Source: JAFGJQ01 sp052034525 (lineage in GTDB: Bacteria; Planctomycetota; Phycisphaerae; UBA1845). From it: 64,000 bases of DNA. Shown in pieces: positions 1-8,497 of this stretch. Position numbers and translations under genes: made by a program. Under the pieces are notes generated by a model. That model did no database searches. It was given only the letters and a program-made list of their open reading frames with translations, and was not told the DNA's origin. The stretch is from assembly GCA_052034525.1 (NCBI GenBank), contig JBPOIK010000016.1, positions 1 to 64,000 on the forward strand, given 5' to 3'. Position 1 is the first letter of the stretch, and each line of letters begins with the position of its first letter.

Positions 1-985
1 ATGGGGGCGAAACGAGCGTGCCGGTGCTCTCGTCCCCGCCGTGAAAACTGTTGACCAGTCCCTCGCCCAGAAACCCCGCCACCGGCTGCTGGTTCGGCAG
101 GGTGCCGGCGGCCGGTTGGCTGCCGAATGCGTCTCCTTCCGCCTTCCAGTCGCCGTAGGTGCCGCCCTCGAAATCGGCCAGCACGAGTGTCGGCCGCATC
201 TCCGGCAGATCGTCCGGCGCAAAGGGCTGCACGGTGTGAACGATGTATGTTCGCGGAGGGTCCTGAATCACTCGCGTGCGGCGCCGACCGATGATGTAGG
301 ACGCATTGTCGAAACAGACGGCGTTTTCCAGCCACGCGATAAGCTCGGTGTCCACTGTCTGGTCGGAGGAGTTGCGCAGTGTGATGTTCAGGAGAGTGGC
401 CGGCAGCGCCGAGTCTGAGGCGTTCAGCGGGATGAACGGCGAGAACGCCTCCAGCTCGATTCGGAGAGGGCACTGGGGGTCCTGATACGCGACGCGGCCG
501 ATGGGATACTCGCCGATGAACTCGACGTTTGTGAAATCCTGCCGATTGAGCCGGAACACGCGCGGGCCGCTCTCACCGGCGACGCGCACAGCAAAGCCCT
601 GATCCACCGGGTGAGTCGGTCGGCGGCCGTGGTAATTGTCCCGGCCATAACCGGAGAAGTAGTCCTGGTTGAAGAGCTGCCAGCAGCCGAGCGTGCCATC
701 GCCGCAGAGATATAGCTGCCCGGCGGTGATACCGCCGATGGGCATGCCGATGAGGTCCAGCTCTTTGCCGCGGCAGACGCGGGTCTGGCCCTTCTCATAC
801 AGCGACTGCACCCATCCCCGCGGCAGTTGTTTGTCCGCCGGCACAAAGTGGCTGATCACCGGTGCGTTCGTCTCTGGCGCTTCTGCCATGGCGCCACCGC
901 AATACCCCAGGAGCAGCACGGTGACAAGGGGCTGCGCCTGGGACCGCCGTTTTCGGGTTCCGAACACCGGGAATGTGCTGAACAC
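1..985 (-). CDS. GH116-type glucosylceramidase/beta-glucosidase-like protein, N-terminal part (runs off window)
   Basis: This frame is open from a GTG at 985 to the window edge, so only the first about 328 residues are seen. The GTG lies 8 nt after AAGGAGGT (1001-994). The N-terminus has a basic stretch (RKRR) and a hydrophobic run ending near AMAEA, which fits a signal peptide. The block GMPIGGITAGQLYLCGDG, then W-Q-L-F-N, matches the start of the GBA2_N domain of GH116 (bile acid beta-glucosidase family). At about residues 260-328 lies a D-F-E-G-G-T-Y-G-D-W...G-S-Q-P insertion of the type that often interrupts planctomycete GH116 proteins. The catalytic (alpha/alpha)6 domain lies outside the window, so substrate and activity cannot be judged. 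The probable role is hydrolysis of beta-glucosides or glucosylceramide-like substrates outside the cytoplasm. Confidence 0.75.
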   Translation of the reverse strand, partial: MFSTFPVFGTRKRRSQAQPLVTVLLLGYCGGAMAEAPETNAPVISHFVPADKQLPRGWVQSLYEKGQTRVCRGKELDLIGMPIGGITAGQLYLCGDGTLGCWQLFNQDYFSGYGRDNYHGRRPTHPVDQGFAVRVAGESGPRVFRLNRQDFTNVEFIGEYPIGRVAYQDPQCPLRIELEAFSPFIPLNASDSALPATLLNITLRNSSDQTVDTELIAWLENAVCFDNASYIIGRRRTRVIQDPPRTYIVHTVQPFAPDDLPEMRPTLVLADFEGGTYGDWKAEGDAFGSQPAAGTLPNQQPVAGFLGEGLVNSFHGGDESTGTLVSPP

Positions 986-1675
986 GGCACCGTACCTCCT
1001 TCACCGCGTCCGATCGCCCCGCGGGCGCGCGGATGGAGCGAACAGAAGTGTTCGAGTTTATGGGAAGCCGAAAGCCGGGCCAAGCCCGGCGCCGCGTCGA
1101 CCTGGAAGTGCACTACTGACTCGCCAAGCGATTCGAAGAAGATGCAGCGCTTGCCGGCGTGGACACGTTGCCGCCGCATGAGTATCCCGAGAAACCTGAG
1201 GTCGCGCCGGAAGCTCGTCGGCGGCACGAGCCCGCGATCGTGCGTTCTCGCCGCGGACCTGGAGAACGCCGACGGAGTGTTGAACGCGCGGCGGATGTCT
1301 GTTGAGACGCTCGGACAAATGGTTTGGGTGCGCCATGAACTGGTTCGGTGATCCGACCGCGCGATGTCCGTAAAAATGGGCTGGGGCTGCCCTTTCGGAA
1401 CAGCCCAAGCCTGGGAGGGAGAGAGAGAGATCTATGCTTCTCAACCGGCCATATCGCCAGCCGAGATGGTTCTCTTGGTTTTTCCGTGTTGCGGGGAACG
1501 GCGGTGAGACAACGCCAAAGAGACCTCGTTTCCCTTCCGTAATCTCCGCTCCACAAGCATCGCGGCGAACCGCGATGGCTCCCTCCTCTCTGCCTCAACC
1601 GAAAGCAAGTTTACACGGACCCTGGCGAAGATGCAAGCGAAGAATACAAGTTTTTGAACGCTTTCGCGCAGAAAC
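986..1675. other. Long intergenic region between the divergent GH116 and btuF genes
   Basis: About 690 nt without a convincing gene. Several short frames exist on both strands, but none shows a family motif or a good ribosome binding site. The recognisable elements are the hairpin with a T-run at 1372-1407 (minus strand) and, further on, the possible riboswitch at 1676-1770. Confidence 0.5.
1372..1407 (-). terminator. Hairpin followed by T5, possible terminator or attenuator
   Basis: Read on the minus strand, TGGGCTG (1407-1401) pairs with CAGCCCA (1383-1377), which is followed directly by TTTTT (1376-1372). The first arm could instead pair with CAGCCC at 1389-1384 inside the loop, giving two exclusive folds as in an attenuator. 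It lies about 390 nt upstream of the GH116 start, on the same strand. No gene is seen before it on this strand, so it may end a short leader or small RNA. Confidence 0.35.
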
Positions 1676-1770
1676 CGGAAAACGGGGTGCCGTCGGGAAA
1701 CGATCCGGGCCGAGGCCGGGGTGGACCCGCGGATTGCGCAGTCCGAGCCCGGCAGCCGCATCGACCCTGC
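1676..1770 (+). promoter_or_regulatory. Possible cobalamin (B12) riboswitch upstream of btuF-like gene
   Basis: The stretch holds blocks in the order expected of a cobalamin aptamer: GGTGCC, GGGAA, a short GGCC-GA-GGCC arm, GGGGTGGACCCGC (compare the family's GGgcTGxCCCGC) and AGTCCGAGCCCGGC, which resembles the B12 box rAGYCMGgAgaCCkGCC with one base missing. The conserved rCTGTrA block is not clear. The next genes are a BtuFDC-type transporter, the usual target. This is a match by eye to a remembered consensus. Confidence 0.35.
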
Positions 1771-1832
1771 ACGATTCAGCCTAAGAGCAACCCCTCAGAC
1801 GAATCGGGTTCTTGACCGGTTAAGGGGATTGG

Positions 1833-1857
1833 AGTGTGATGAAAGCGCCCTCACACT
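1833..1857 (+). promoter_or_regulatory. Hairpin just before the btuF start
   Basis: AGTGTGA (1833-1839) and TCACACT (1851-1857) are perfect inverted repeats with an 11-nt loop. They end one base before the GGGAG ribosome binding site (1858-1862) of the next gene. The hairpin could be an expression platform acting on translation if the upstream riboswitch is real. Confidence 0.4.
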
Positions 1858-1870
1858 GGGAGTGGGTTTG

Positions 1871-2782
1871 ATGACGTGCTTTCCGACAACACGGCGGTTC
1901 TCTTGCTTATCTGGAGTGGAACCTCTTGTTTTGGCGGTAATTGTGGCAGGATGCGCCCCGCACGAGCAGAGCGCCGCAACACCGCACCCGGACGCGCCCG
2001 CATCCAGAATCGTGGCGCTGGCACCCAACGCGGTCGAAATCGTCTGGGAGCTGGGGGCTGCCTCGCGCTTGGTGGGGGTGAGCGAATTCACAGTTTACCC
2101 CACTGCTCTGGCGGGGCTGCCTCGCGTCGGAGGTTTCCGTGACGCGGATCTGGAACGAATTCTTACCCTCGCACCGGACCTGGTCATTCTTCGCGGTCGG
2201 CAGGAGAAGCTGGAAGAACTCTGCCGCACACATCACATTCGCACCTATCATGATCCGACAGAAACACTGGCCGACCTGTACCACGCCATAGAACGTCTGG
2301 GGGTATTCTGCGACAAACAGGACGTCGCCGAACGGCTCGCGCTGCGATTGCGTGACGAGCTGGACGCTGTGCGGCGCCGCGTCGCGGATCGTACGCCGGT
2401 TCCTGTTCTGCTGACGATTCGCAGTCCGGACCGCCTGGCGGACATCACGACGGTCGGACGGGGCTCGTATCTGCACCAGGTGATGGAACTGGCCGGCGGT
2501 CGAAACATCTTCGGCGACCTGGAAATCGCGTATCCGCAGGTGACACTCGAGGAGATAGTCGCTCGGAGCCCAGAGGTTATTCTGGAGGCCGTGCCGGGCG
2601 CGGACGCGGCCGCGACCGCGGGTATGCCAAATCAGTGGGGTTCTTTTCCAACGATTCCGGCCGCGCGGCACGGACGAGTATACGTCTTGAGGGAAGACTA
2701 TGTGCTCATTCCCTCGCCGCGCGTGGCCCAGTTGGCAGACCGAGTCGCCATGTTGCTTCATCCCGGGATCGGCCATGAGTGA
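1871..2782 (+). CDS. btuF: Substrate-binding lipoprotein of a BtuF/FecB-type ABC transporter
   Basis: The start is the ATG at 1871, 8 nt after GGGAG, because it gives a lipoprotein signal (MTCFPTTRRF..., lipobox VAGC at about residue 27); the open frame reaches back to 1721 but that part is not protein-like. The 303-residue protein has the periplasmic-binding fold of the TroA/BtuF group: S-R-I-V-A-L-A-P-N, V-G-V-S-E, D-L-E-R-I-L-T-L-A-P-D-L-V-I and a C-terminal R-V-Y-V-L segment. It overlaps the ATPase gene by 8 nt and forms an operon with it and the permease. Corrinoid is the favoured ligand because of the possible B12 riboswitch; haem or siderophore remain possible. Confidence 0.8.
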   Translation: MTCFPTTRRFSCLSGVEPLVLAVIVAGCAPHEQSAATPHPDAPASRIVALAPNAVEIVWELGAASRLVGVSEFTVYPTALAGLPRVGGFRDADLERILTLAPDLVILRGRQEKLEELCRTHHIRTYHDPTETLADLYHAIERLGVFCDKQDVAERLALRLRDELDAVRRRVADRTPVPVLLTIRSPDRLADITTVGRGSYLHQVMELAGGRNIFGDLEIAYPQVTLEEIVARSPEVILEAVPGADAAATAGMPNQWGSFPTIPAARHGRVYVLREDYVLIPSPRVAQLADRVAMLLHPGIGHE

Positions 2783-3599
2783 ATCCCCTTGTACTCCATC
2801 GATCCTTCTGGCCCTGCGCGGCGTACGAGCCGGCTTCGCGGATCGACCGGGATTTCTGGGTCCTGTTGATCTGGCGGTGAAACCGGGGGAATTCTGGGGC
2901 ATTCTTGGTCCTAACGGCGCGGGCAAGAGCACGCTTCTACGCGTGACGGTGGGCCTGTTGTCCGCCTCGGCTGGGGAGGTGTGGCTGGCGGGTCGGCCTT
3001 GGCGGGCGGCGTCGGCCCGGGACCGCGCGCGCTGGGTTGCGTTTCTTCCGCAGCAGCCGTCCGCGCCGGCCTTCGCAACGGCCGGCGAAGTGGTACTGCT
3101 GGGCCGACACCCGCACCGTCGGAGCCTGCTGTTCGATTCGGCCGAGGATCTGACCGCCGTTGGCCGGGCGATGGAGGTTACGGGCACGGCCTGTTTCGTC
3201 AATCGTCGGATGGAGACTCTGTCCGGCGGAGAGGCCCAGCGGGTGCACTTGGCGGCGGCCCTGGCACAAGAGCCCAGGCTGCTCGTGTTGGATGAACCGA
3301 CCGCGGCCCTGGATCTCTACCATCAGTTCGCGGTGTTCGACCTGCTCAGACAACAGGCCCGCCACACCGGGCTGGGCGTGGTGGCAGCGACGCACGATCT
3401 GAACCTGGCGGGGCGATACTGCGATCGTGTTCTGCTGTTGGACGACGGTCGGGTTGCCGCCTGCGGCCCGCGTGATGATGTGCTGCGCCCTGAGGCCCTG
3501 GAATCCGTGTACCACGTCCGGTTCTCCACATACGTCGACACGGATAGCCGGCATCGATGGGTGCTGCCCGTGGAACGAACGCCGGAGGTGGGCCCATGA
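2775..3599 (+). CDS. btuD: ABC transporter ATPase, BtuD/FecE type
   Basis: 274 residues. The ATG at 2775 overlaps the end of the binding-protein gene; an in-frame ATG at 2700 would put it deep inside that gene. Walker A GPNGAGKST is at residues 45-53, the Q-loop Q in F-L-P-Q-Q-P at about 93, the signature LSGGEAQR at 149-156, Walker B LLVLDE at 169-174 and the switch His at 207. Length and motif order are normal for the iron-chelate/cobalamin importer ATPases. The stop overlaps the permease ATG (ATGA), so translation is coupled. Confidence 0.88.
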   Translation: MSESPCTPSILLALRGVRAGFADRPGFLGPVDLAVKPGEFWGILGPNGAGKSTLLRVTVGLLSASAGEVWLAGRPWRAASARDRARWVAFLPQQPSAPAFATAGEVVLLGRHPHRRSLLFDSAEDLTAVGRAMEVTGTACFVNRRMETLSGGEAQRVHLAAALAQEPRLLVLDEPTAALDLYHQFAVFDLLRQQARHTGLGVVAATHDLNLAGRYCDRVLLLDDGRVAACGPRDDVLRPEALESVYHVRFSTYVDTDSRHRWVLPVERTPEVGP

Positions 3600-4639
3600 A
3601 ACCCCTGACAGCCGGTCGATTCGTCGTCGCGCTGGGAACCTGCGCCGCCGTTCTGGCACTGGCGGTGCTGGTCAGCCCGGGGATTGGATCCCAGCCAATC
3701 AATGTCGTCGACGCATGGCGGGCGTGGTTCACCGGCGATTCGGAATCGGTGACCTACAGCATCGCGTTCACCCTGCGGATGCCACGGACGCTCAAAGCCC
3801 TGATTGCGGGCGCCACGCTGGCTCTGTGCGGCGCGGTGGTCCAGACGCTGTTTCGCAATCCTCTGGCCACTCCGTACACCCTGGGCATCGCCAGCGGCGG
3901 ATCGCTGGGGGCTCTGATCGCCATGACCGCCGGTCGGCAGGCCGCGCTGCTGGGGATTTCCTCGGTTTCCTGGGGTGCGTTCGCCGGATCGGGCGCGGTG
4001 CTGGGCGCCGTCTGGCTGATGGCCCGGTCTTCACGCCGGCTGGGCGGCAACGCGTTGCTTCTGGCGGGCGTGACCATCGGTTTCTTCTGTTCCGCTCTGA
4101 TGATGTTCGTCACGCACCTGGCCAACGTGTACGAAACCTACCAGATCGTTCGCTGGATGATGGGAAGCCTGGAGTCGGTCGGTCGGGTGGAAATCCACGC
4201 TCTGCTGGTCGTGCTGGCCCCGGCGTGGCTGGTGCTGCTGATGCAGGCTCGGGCTCTAAACCAGTTTGAGCTGGGTGATGAGATCAGCGCCACGCGCGGT
4301 GTGCGTCCCGGCCTGCTGCAGGGATTCAGCCTGGTCGTCGCGTCGCTGGCGACGGCGGCGGTCGTGTCCATCTGCGGGCCGATCGGATTTGTCGGGCTCA
4401 TCGTCCCGCACGCGGTGCGGCTGGTGCTGGGGGGCGATCATCGGGTGGTGCTGCCGGCCTCCGCCTTGGCCGGTTCTACGTTTCTGATCGTCTGTGACTG
4501 GCTTAGCACGTTGCTGCCGGCGTGGTACGGGCACCTCGTTTCTCGCGAGATGTCCGCCGCCACGCTGCCTATCGGGGTGGTAACGGCGATGGTCGGGGCA
4601 CCGCTGTTCCTGTGGATTCTCCGCTCACGATTGCGTTAG
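3596..4639 (+). CDS. btuC: ABC transporter permease, BtuC/FecCD family
   Basis: 347 residues, about ten hydrophobic segments, typical of FecCD permeases. Family stretches visible are R-M-P-R-T-L-K-A-L-I-A-G-A, N-P-L-A-T-P-Y-T-L-G-I-A-S-G and the cytoplasmic loop G-P-I-G-F-V-G-L-I-V-P-H-A-V-R that contacts the ATPase. The ATG at 3596 follows GGAGGTGGGCCC and overlaps the ATPase stop. It completes a three-gene importer; no TonB receptor is nearby, so the outer-membrane step must be encoded elsewhere. Confidence 0.88.
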   Translation: MKPLTAGRFVVALGTCAAVLALAVLVSPGIGSQPINVVDAWRAWFTGDSESVTYSIAFTLRMPRTLKALIAGATLALCGAVVQTLFRNPLATPYTLGIASGGSLGALIAMTAGRQAALLGISSVSWGAFAGSGAVLGAVWLMARSSRRLGGNALLLAGVTIGFFCSALMMFVTHLANVYETYQIVRWMMGSLESVGRVEIHALLVVLAPAWLVLLMQARALNQFELGDEISATRGVRPGLLQGFSLVVASLATAAVVSICGPIGFVGLIVPHAVRLVLGGDHRVVLPASALAGSTFLIVCDWLSTLLPAWYGHLVSREMSAATLPIGVVTAMVGAPLFLWILRSRLR

Positions 4640-4706
4640 CGCGGTCGGTGCGGGCCGGCCGCTTCGACCCCGCCGGGCCGGAGACGAGGGGGGGAGTGAC
4701 CGCGCT
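4638..4706. repeat. Large inverted repeat after the transporter operon
   Basis: AGCGCGGTC (4638-4646), overlapping the btuC stop codon, pairs perfectly with GACCGCGCT (4698-4706). Inner G+C-rich arms can extend the structure. There is no T-run, so it is at best a factor-independent pause or an mRNA-end stabiliser. Confidence 0.4.
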
Positions 4707-5093
4707 CTGTAAGGGGATGGCCTCAGGCAGCGACTCGGATGGCGCTGGCTTCCGGCGTCTCACCCAGCGCGCAACGCGATCGTTTCGGCGGCTTCGGCGC
4801 GGCAGCACGCCGCGTACCAACTGAGCAGTAACGTCCCAAAACCAAGACGAGCATTTCGTGTCGTCAGGTCGAGATTGGGGTGTTTTTGTTGACAGAAGAG
4901 AGTCTATACGGCAGACTCTGGAATCAGACCCGGTACGACGCCAGCGCAGCGGCGCGGTCCCGCACGGGCAACCCGCCGTCAGCTCCCTGGGGCAACCGGT
5001 GTGCCACGACATGTCGCCGCCGGGCCCGCGCCAACGTTCTTCCTGTCGGCGCAGCCCGTCGCGAACGGATCGATACACTGTTAAGGGATTCAC
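4707..5093. other. Intergenic region upstream of the HDOD gene
   Basis: No gene is seen. The notable element is a perfect 7-7-7 inverted repeat, AGAGTCT (4899-4905) and AGACTCT (4913-4919), next to a TTGACA at 4889-4894. It may be an operator. I see no convincing 17-bp-spaced promoter. AAGGG at 5080-5084 is the ribosome binding site of the next gene. Confidence 0.4.
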
Positions 5094-7202
5094 ATGACAG
5101 ACGCCAGGATCGTGATCGCAGCACGCGGGGCCGAGCTGAGACCGGGCCAGCACTCCGGAGACTGGGGCGATTTTGGCGCCAAGAGCAAAGACTGCTGCTA
5201 CCTGGACAAAATGCTGGAGCTTCTGGAACGCCGGCTGCCCTACCTGGCCGGCAAGGCCGGCCGGGTGGAGTTCATCTCGACGCAACTGGCGGTCGCCTTG
5301 AACCTTTCCCAGGACGCGATCGTGGCGCTGCGGATCGGGGCCCGGTATTGCGATATTGGCCTGCATGGGGTGCCCGACACACTCCTGTCGGCGGATCGAA
5401 CGTTCGATGAGGCTGATCGGAAACTGGTGGACTCCCACATCCGCTTGAGCGGCCAACTGCTCAGCGTGGGATTTTATGACTTCCCCGCAGTGCTCGAGAC
5501 CGTCTGGTTTCATCACGAGCGGGTAGACGGGACCGGGCCGCTCGGCGTGAAGGGTGCAGACATCCCTCTGACGGCCCAGATTCTCTCGGTGGCAGATGCG
5601 ATTGAGTCGATGCATTCGGGGCGCCCTCACCGGCCCCGAATGGATGTTGAAGCCATTGTGGCCGAATTGCATAGGTGTGCCGCCACCCAGTTTGACGTAC
5701 GGGTTGTGCATGTGGCCAGCCGGATTCGGACGGAACTGTTCGCGTCCCTGATCGAGCGGGACGGCCCCCGGTTGTCGGAGCCGGTCGCAGAGCAGGGCCC
5801 GCCGCCCCTTGTCGTGGACAAGCCCCTTTCTCTCGCTCCGGCCCCCGCGCGTCGTCCTCCGCGAGCGGCCCGTCCAGTCGTGTCCGAGCCGGCCGCCGCC
5901 TCCAAGCGCATTGTTGACGTCAATCAGATCACCGCCCTGCCAAGCGTGGTGTGCGAAGTGCTTGTACTGGCCGGCAACCGGGATGCGGATCGCGGCGAGC
6001 TGGCGAGAGTGATTGAGCGGGATGTCGCCCTGACGGCCCGCGTGCTGGCCCTGGCCAATTCGTGCGGTCGTGGAGTCGAGCGCGGGCGCATCTCCACCGT
6101 GGACGAAGCGGTCGGCCGTCTGGGGTTCAACGCCGTCCGGCAAATGGCGGCGGGGATGGCGATTCTCCGAACGGTCAGCCGGGAGGCAGACGCATCCAGC
6201 ACGTACATTCGGCTCTGGGAGCACTCCTTCGCTACGGCGCTGGTCAACACACTCATCGATTCCGGACACAGCCAGCGGAACGGCAACGACGATTACCTCA
6301 TCGGGCTGCTGCACGACGTGGGCAAGTTCATGGTGATCGACTCGGCCCCAGAACAGGTTCCCGCTCTATCCGAGACGGCCGGACTGGCGGACGAAGAAAC
6401 GCTGCTCGGGCACAATCACGCGGAGCTGGGCGCCCAGATGCTGTGTCGCTGGGGGCTGCCCGCGACGATCGTCGAGCCGGTGGGGGAACACCACCGCCTG
6501 TGGGACGAGACGCAGCCGTTCGACCCCAAGAACGAAGCGACGCTTCGCGGCCAGGTGGCGGACGGCCTGGCCCTGGCTTTCGGGTTCCGCAGCGGGCTGG
6601 CGGATTACCTGCCGACCATTCCGTCCGCCGTGCTCTCGCACCTGTCCTTCCTGGAGAGGCTGGATGTGGCGGCGCTGCGGCATACGCTCGCGGAGCGGAT
6701 GCGAGAGACGATCCTCATGCTGGGCCTGTTCGACGAATCCACCTCCAAAACGGAGGAACCCACGCCCGCGGCCGAAGTGGAGCAGCCCGCGGCCGTGTAC
6801 GTTCCGTGTGATCCCGCTCCGCTTCACCTCCTGGCCGTCTGGCTTACGCATACTTGCGGATTCACCACGTACATCGAGCCGCTGGATACTCCGTCCAGCG
6901 GGGCGAGTGCGACGGCCGTCTGCATCCTCGACCTGACAACCGGCCTTCCCGCGCCGGCGAGGCTCCGCGCGGTGCAGACGTGGCTGAAACGTCCCGCGGG
7001 GCTGCTGGTCCTTTCGAAGGCCTGGGACGGGCAGGATATCGGGCAGCCGGGCCCCGGCTGGCAGATCGTGCGGGAACCCCTGCCGGTGCGTCAACTGGAC
7101 GAGAGCCTTGGACGGCTGTTCCCCCAGTCTCCCGAAGGGGCTCAGCACGCGCAGACGCGCGGGCCATCGACGCCTCCGGAAGCAAAGGCAACCTCCGGCT
7201 GA
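5094..7202 (+). CDS. Signalling protein: degenerate HD-GYP domain plus HDOD domain
   Basis: 702 residues, no signal peptide or membrane segment. Residues about 40-220 resemble an HD-GYP phosphodiesterase (H-H-E-R-V-D-G-T-G, A-D-A-I-E-S-M, R-P-H-R, Q-F-D-V-R-V-V), but the metal-binding HD is CD (ARYCDIG) and GYP is GPL, so c-di-GMP hydrolysis looks lost. A Pro/Ala-rich linker follows. Residues about 270-480 form an HDOD domain (I-T-A-L-P-S-V-V..., L-L-H-D-V-G-K). The C-terminal 130 residues look like a degenerate receiver-like domain. It may be a c-di-GMP-linked scaffold or binding protein. It stands alone, with AAGGG well placed before the ATG. Confidence 0.75.
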   Translation: MTDARIVIAARGAELRPGQHSGDWGDFGAKSKDCCYLDKMLELLERRLPYLAGKAGRVEFISTQLAVALNLSQDAIVALRIGARYCDIGLHGVPDTLLSADRTFDEADRKLVDSHIRLSGQLLSVGFYDFPAVLETVWFHHERVDGTGPLGVKGADIPLTAQILSVADAIESMHSGRPHRPRMDVEAIVAELHRCAATQFDVRVVHVASRIRTELFASLIERDGPRLSEPVAEQGPPPLVVDKPLSLAPAPARRPPRAARPVVSEPAAASKRIVDVNQITALPSVVCEVLVLAGNRDADRGELARVIERDVALTARVLALANSCGRGVERGRISTVDEAVGRLGFNAVRQMAAGMAILRTVSREADASSTYIRLWEHSFATALVNTLIDSGHSQRNGNDDYLIGLLHDVGKFMVIDSAPEQVPALSETAGLADEETLLGHNHAELGAQMLCRWGLPATIVEPVGEHHRLWDETQPFDPKNEATLRGQVADGLALAFGFRSGLADYLPTIPSAVLSHLSFLERLDVAALRHTLAERMRETILMLGLFDESTSKTEEPTPAAEVEQPAAVYVPCDPAPLHLLAVWLTHTCGFTTYIEPLDTPSSGASATAVCILDLTTGLPAPARLRAVQTWLKRPAGLLVLSKAWDGQDIGQPGPGWQIVREPLPVRQLDESLGRLFPQSPEGAQHAQTRGPSTPPEAKATSG

Positions 7203-7528
7203 GAATGGCCGGCCGGTATCGGCCTCCGATCACCGTTTGACCTTCGGGATACCCATCCGGACGTGATGCCAGGCGCGTCGCATCGTGTGACCTTCTTTCC
7301 GTCTTCCGCCCGGCAGTCGCGTTCCAATCCTTTCTGCGTGGAGGGCGATTCCTGGGATTGCCGGCCTTTGCGCGGACGCAAAACACCGGGCCGACTCTCC
7401 ACGGAAGACCCGCCTTGGTGTACACTGCATTCCGGACCGTGCGGAGGATGGAACTGCGGACGAAAAGAGAGTCAGCGGGCCGAACGAGCGGCTGCATTGT
7501 GGCGCAGCGGTGCGAAAAGAGGCATGGA
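7203..7528. other. Intergenic region, nothing recognised
   Basis: About 326 nt between the HDOD gene and the phosphodiester glycosidase gene. Open frames on both strands lack family features. A TACACT at 7422-7427 could be a -10 element, but no good -35 stands before it. Confidence 0.4.
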
Positions 7529-8497
7529 ATGAACAAACACAGGATTCTGAGCGGGGCGGGGATTGCGGTATTCTGCTGGATGGGGTTGATGTCGGCGTCC
7601 GCCCAGACGCCACCGCCGGCCACGGCGCCATCGGTCGTCCCCTTCCGAAATCCGCTGGAGAAAAAGACAACTCATCCGTACCCGGCGCTGGAGCTGACGT
7701 ACGAACGGTACGAGCAGCCGCGTCCGCTGCGAGTATGGGTGGCCCGGATCGACCTGAAGCACCCGGACGTGCGGTTCGTGGCGACCTGCGGCGCGGAGGA
7801 AGTGCAGCCGGAGTTCGAGACGCGATGCGAGCGCACACTGGACTTCGCGAAGCGGCGCCACGTGCAGTTGGCCGTGAATGCCAGTGCGTTTGGTCCACTT
7901 CGCAAAGAGCCGGGCGAGCCGATGCAGGTGGTAGGGCTTGGAGCGTGCGAGGGGCGGGTATACTCACCTCCGGACGAGCGGTTCGGGGCGTTCGTCGTGG
8001 ACAAGGACGGAAAAGTCCGGATCGCCAATCCGCCGTATGACCTCGAGCAGGTCGAAGAGGCGGTGTCGGGATTCCACATGCTCGTCGAAGACGGGCGCGA
8101 CGTGGTGGAGCGGACGGCGTTCGGGCTGCCGGCGGGGTTCGTGGGCGTCAATCCGCGGACGGCGGTGGGCGTGGACAAAGACGGCGCGACACTGTGGCTG
8201 GCGGTCTTCGATGGGCGGCAGAAGGGAGTCAGCGAGGGGATCACGCTGCACGAGCTGGGGCGGTATTTCCTTGACCTTGGCGCGTATCAGGCGTTGAACT
8301 TCGACGGCGGCGGCTCCACGACGATGGTGCTCCAGGATCCCCGGACGGGCGGGCACGAACTGGTGAACACGCCCTCGGACAATCCGCCGCGGCTGGTGGC
8401 AAACAACCTGGGGGTGATACTGGTGCCGCCCGCCAGACTGCCGACGACGCAACCCGCCTCGAACGCCGACGAGTCGCCAGACGCCGAAACGCAGTAG
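7529..8497 (+). CDS. Secreted phosphodiester glycosidase family (NAGPA/DUF2233) protein
   Basis: 322 residues. The ATG at 7529 is chosen because it starts a clear signal peptide (MNKHRILSG..., cut near ASA-Q) after a GAGG; the frame extends upstream without protein character. The body carries the NAGPA-domain core: N-P-R-T-A-V-G-V, L-W-L-A-V-F-D-G-R and the hallmark NFDGGGSTTM. Related proteins cleave sugar phosphodiesters such as GlcNAc-1-phosphodiesters or act in exopolysaccharide metabolism. It is followed by a large glycosidase on the same strand, which fits a role in extracellular glycan breakdown, though 465 nt separate them. Confidence 0.8.
   Translation: MNKHRILSGAGIAVFCWMGLMSASAQTPPPATAPSVVPFRNPLEKKTTHPYPALELTYERYEQPRPLRVWVARIDLKHPDVRFVATCGAEEVQPEFETRCERTLDFAKRRHVQLAVNASAFGPLRKEPGEPMQVVGLGACEGRVYSPPDERFGAFVVDKDGKVRIANPPYDLEQVEEAVSGFHMLVEDGRDVVERTAFGLPAGFVGVNPRTAVGVDKDGATLWLAVFDGRQKGVSEGITLHELGRYFLDLGAYQALNFDGGGSTTMVLQDPRTGGHELVNTPSDNPPRLVANNLGVILVPPARLPTTQPASNADESPDAETQ

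Noticed and set aside
4960..5040. CACGGGCAACCC-like string suggesting a c-di-GMP riboswitch before the HD-GYP/HDOD gene
   Set aside because: The second conserved block (GGACGCAAAGCC) is missing, so the GEMM aptamer is not supported.
4569..6314. 581-codon minus-strand frame
   Set aside because: It lies antisense to the btuC end and the HDOD gene and has no recognisable domain.
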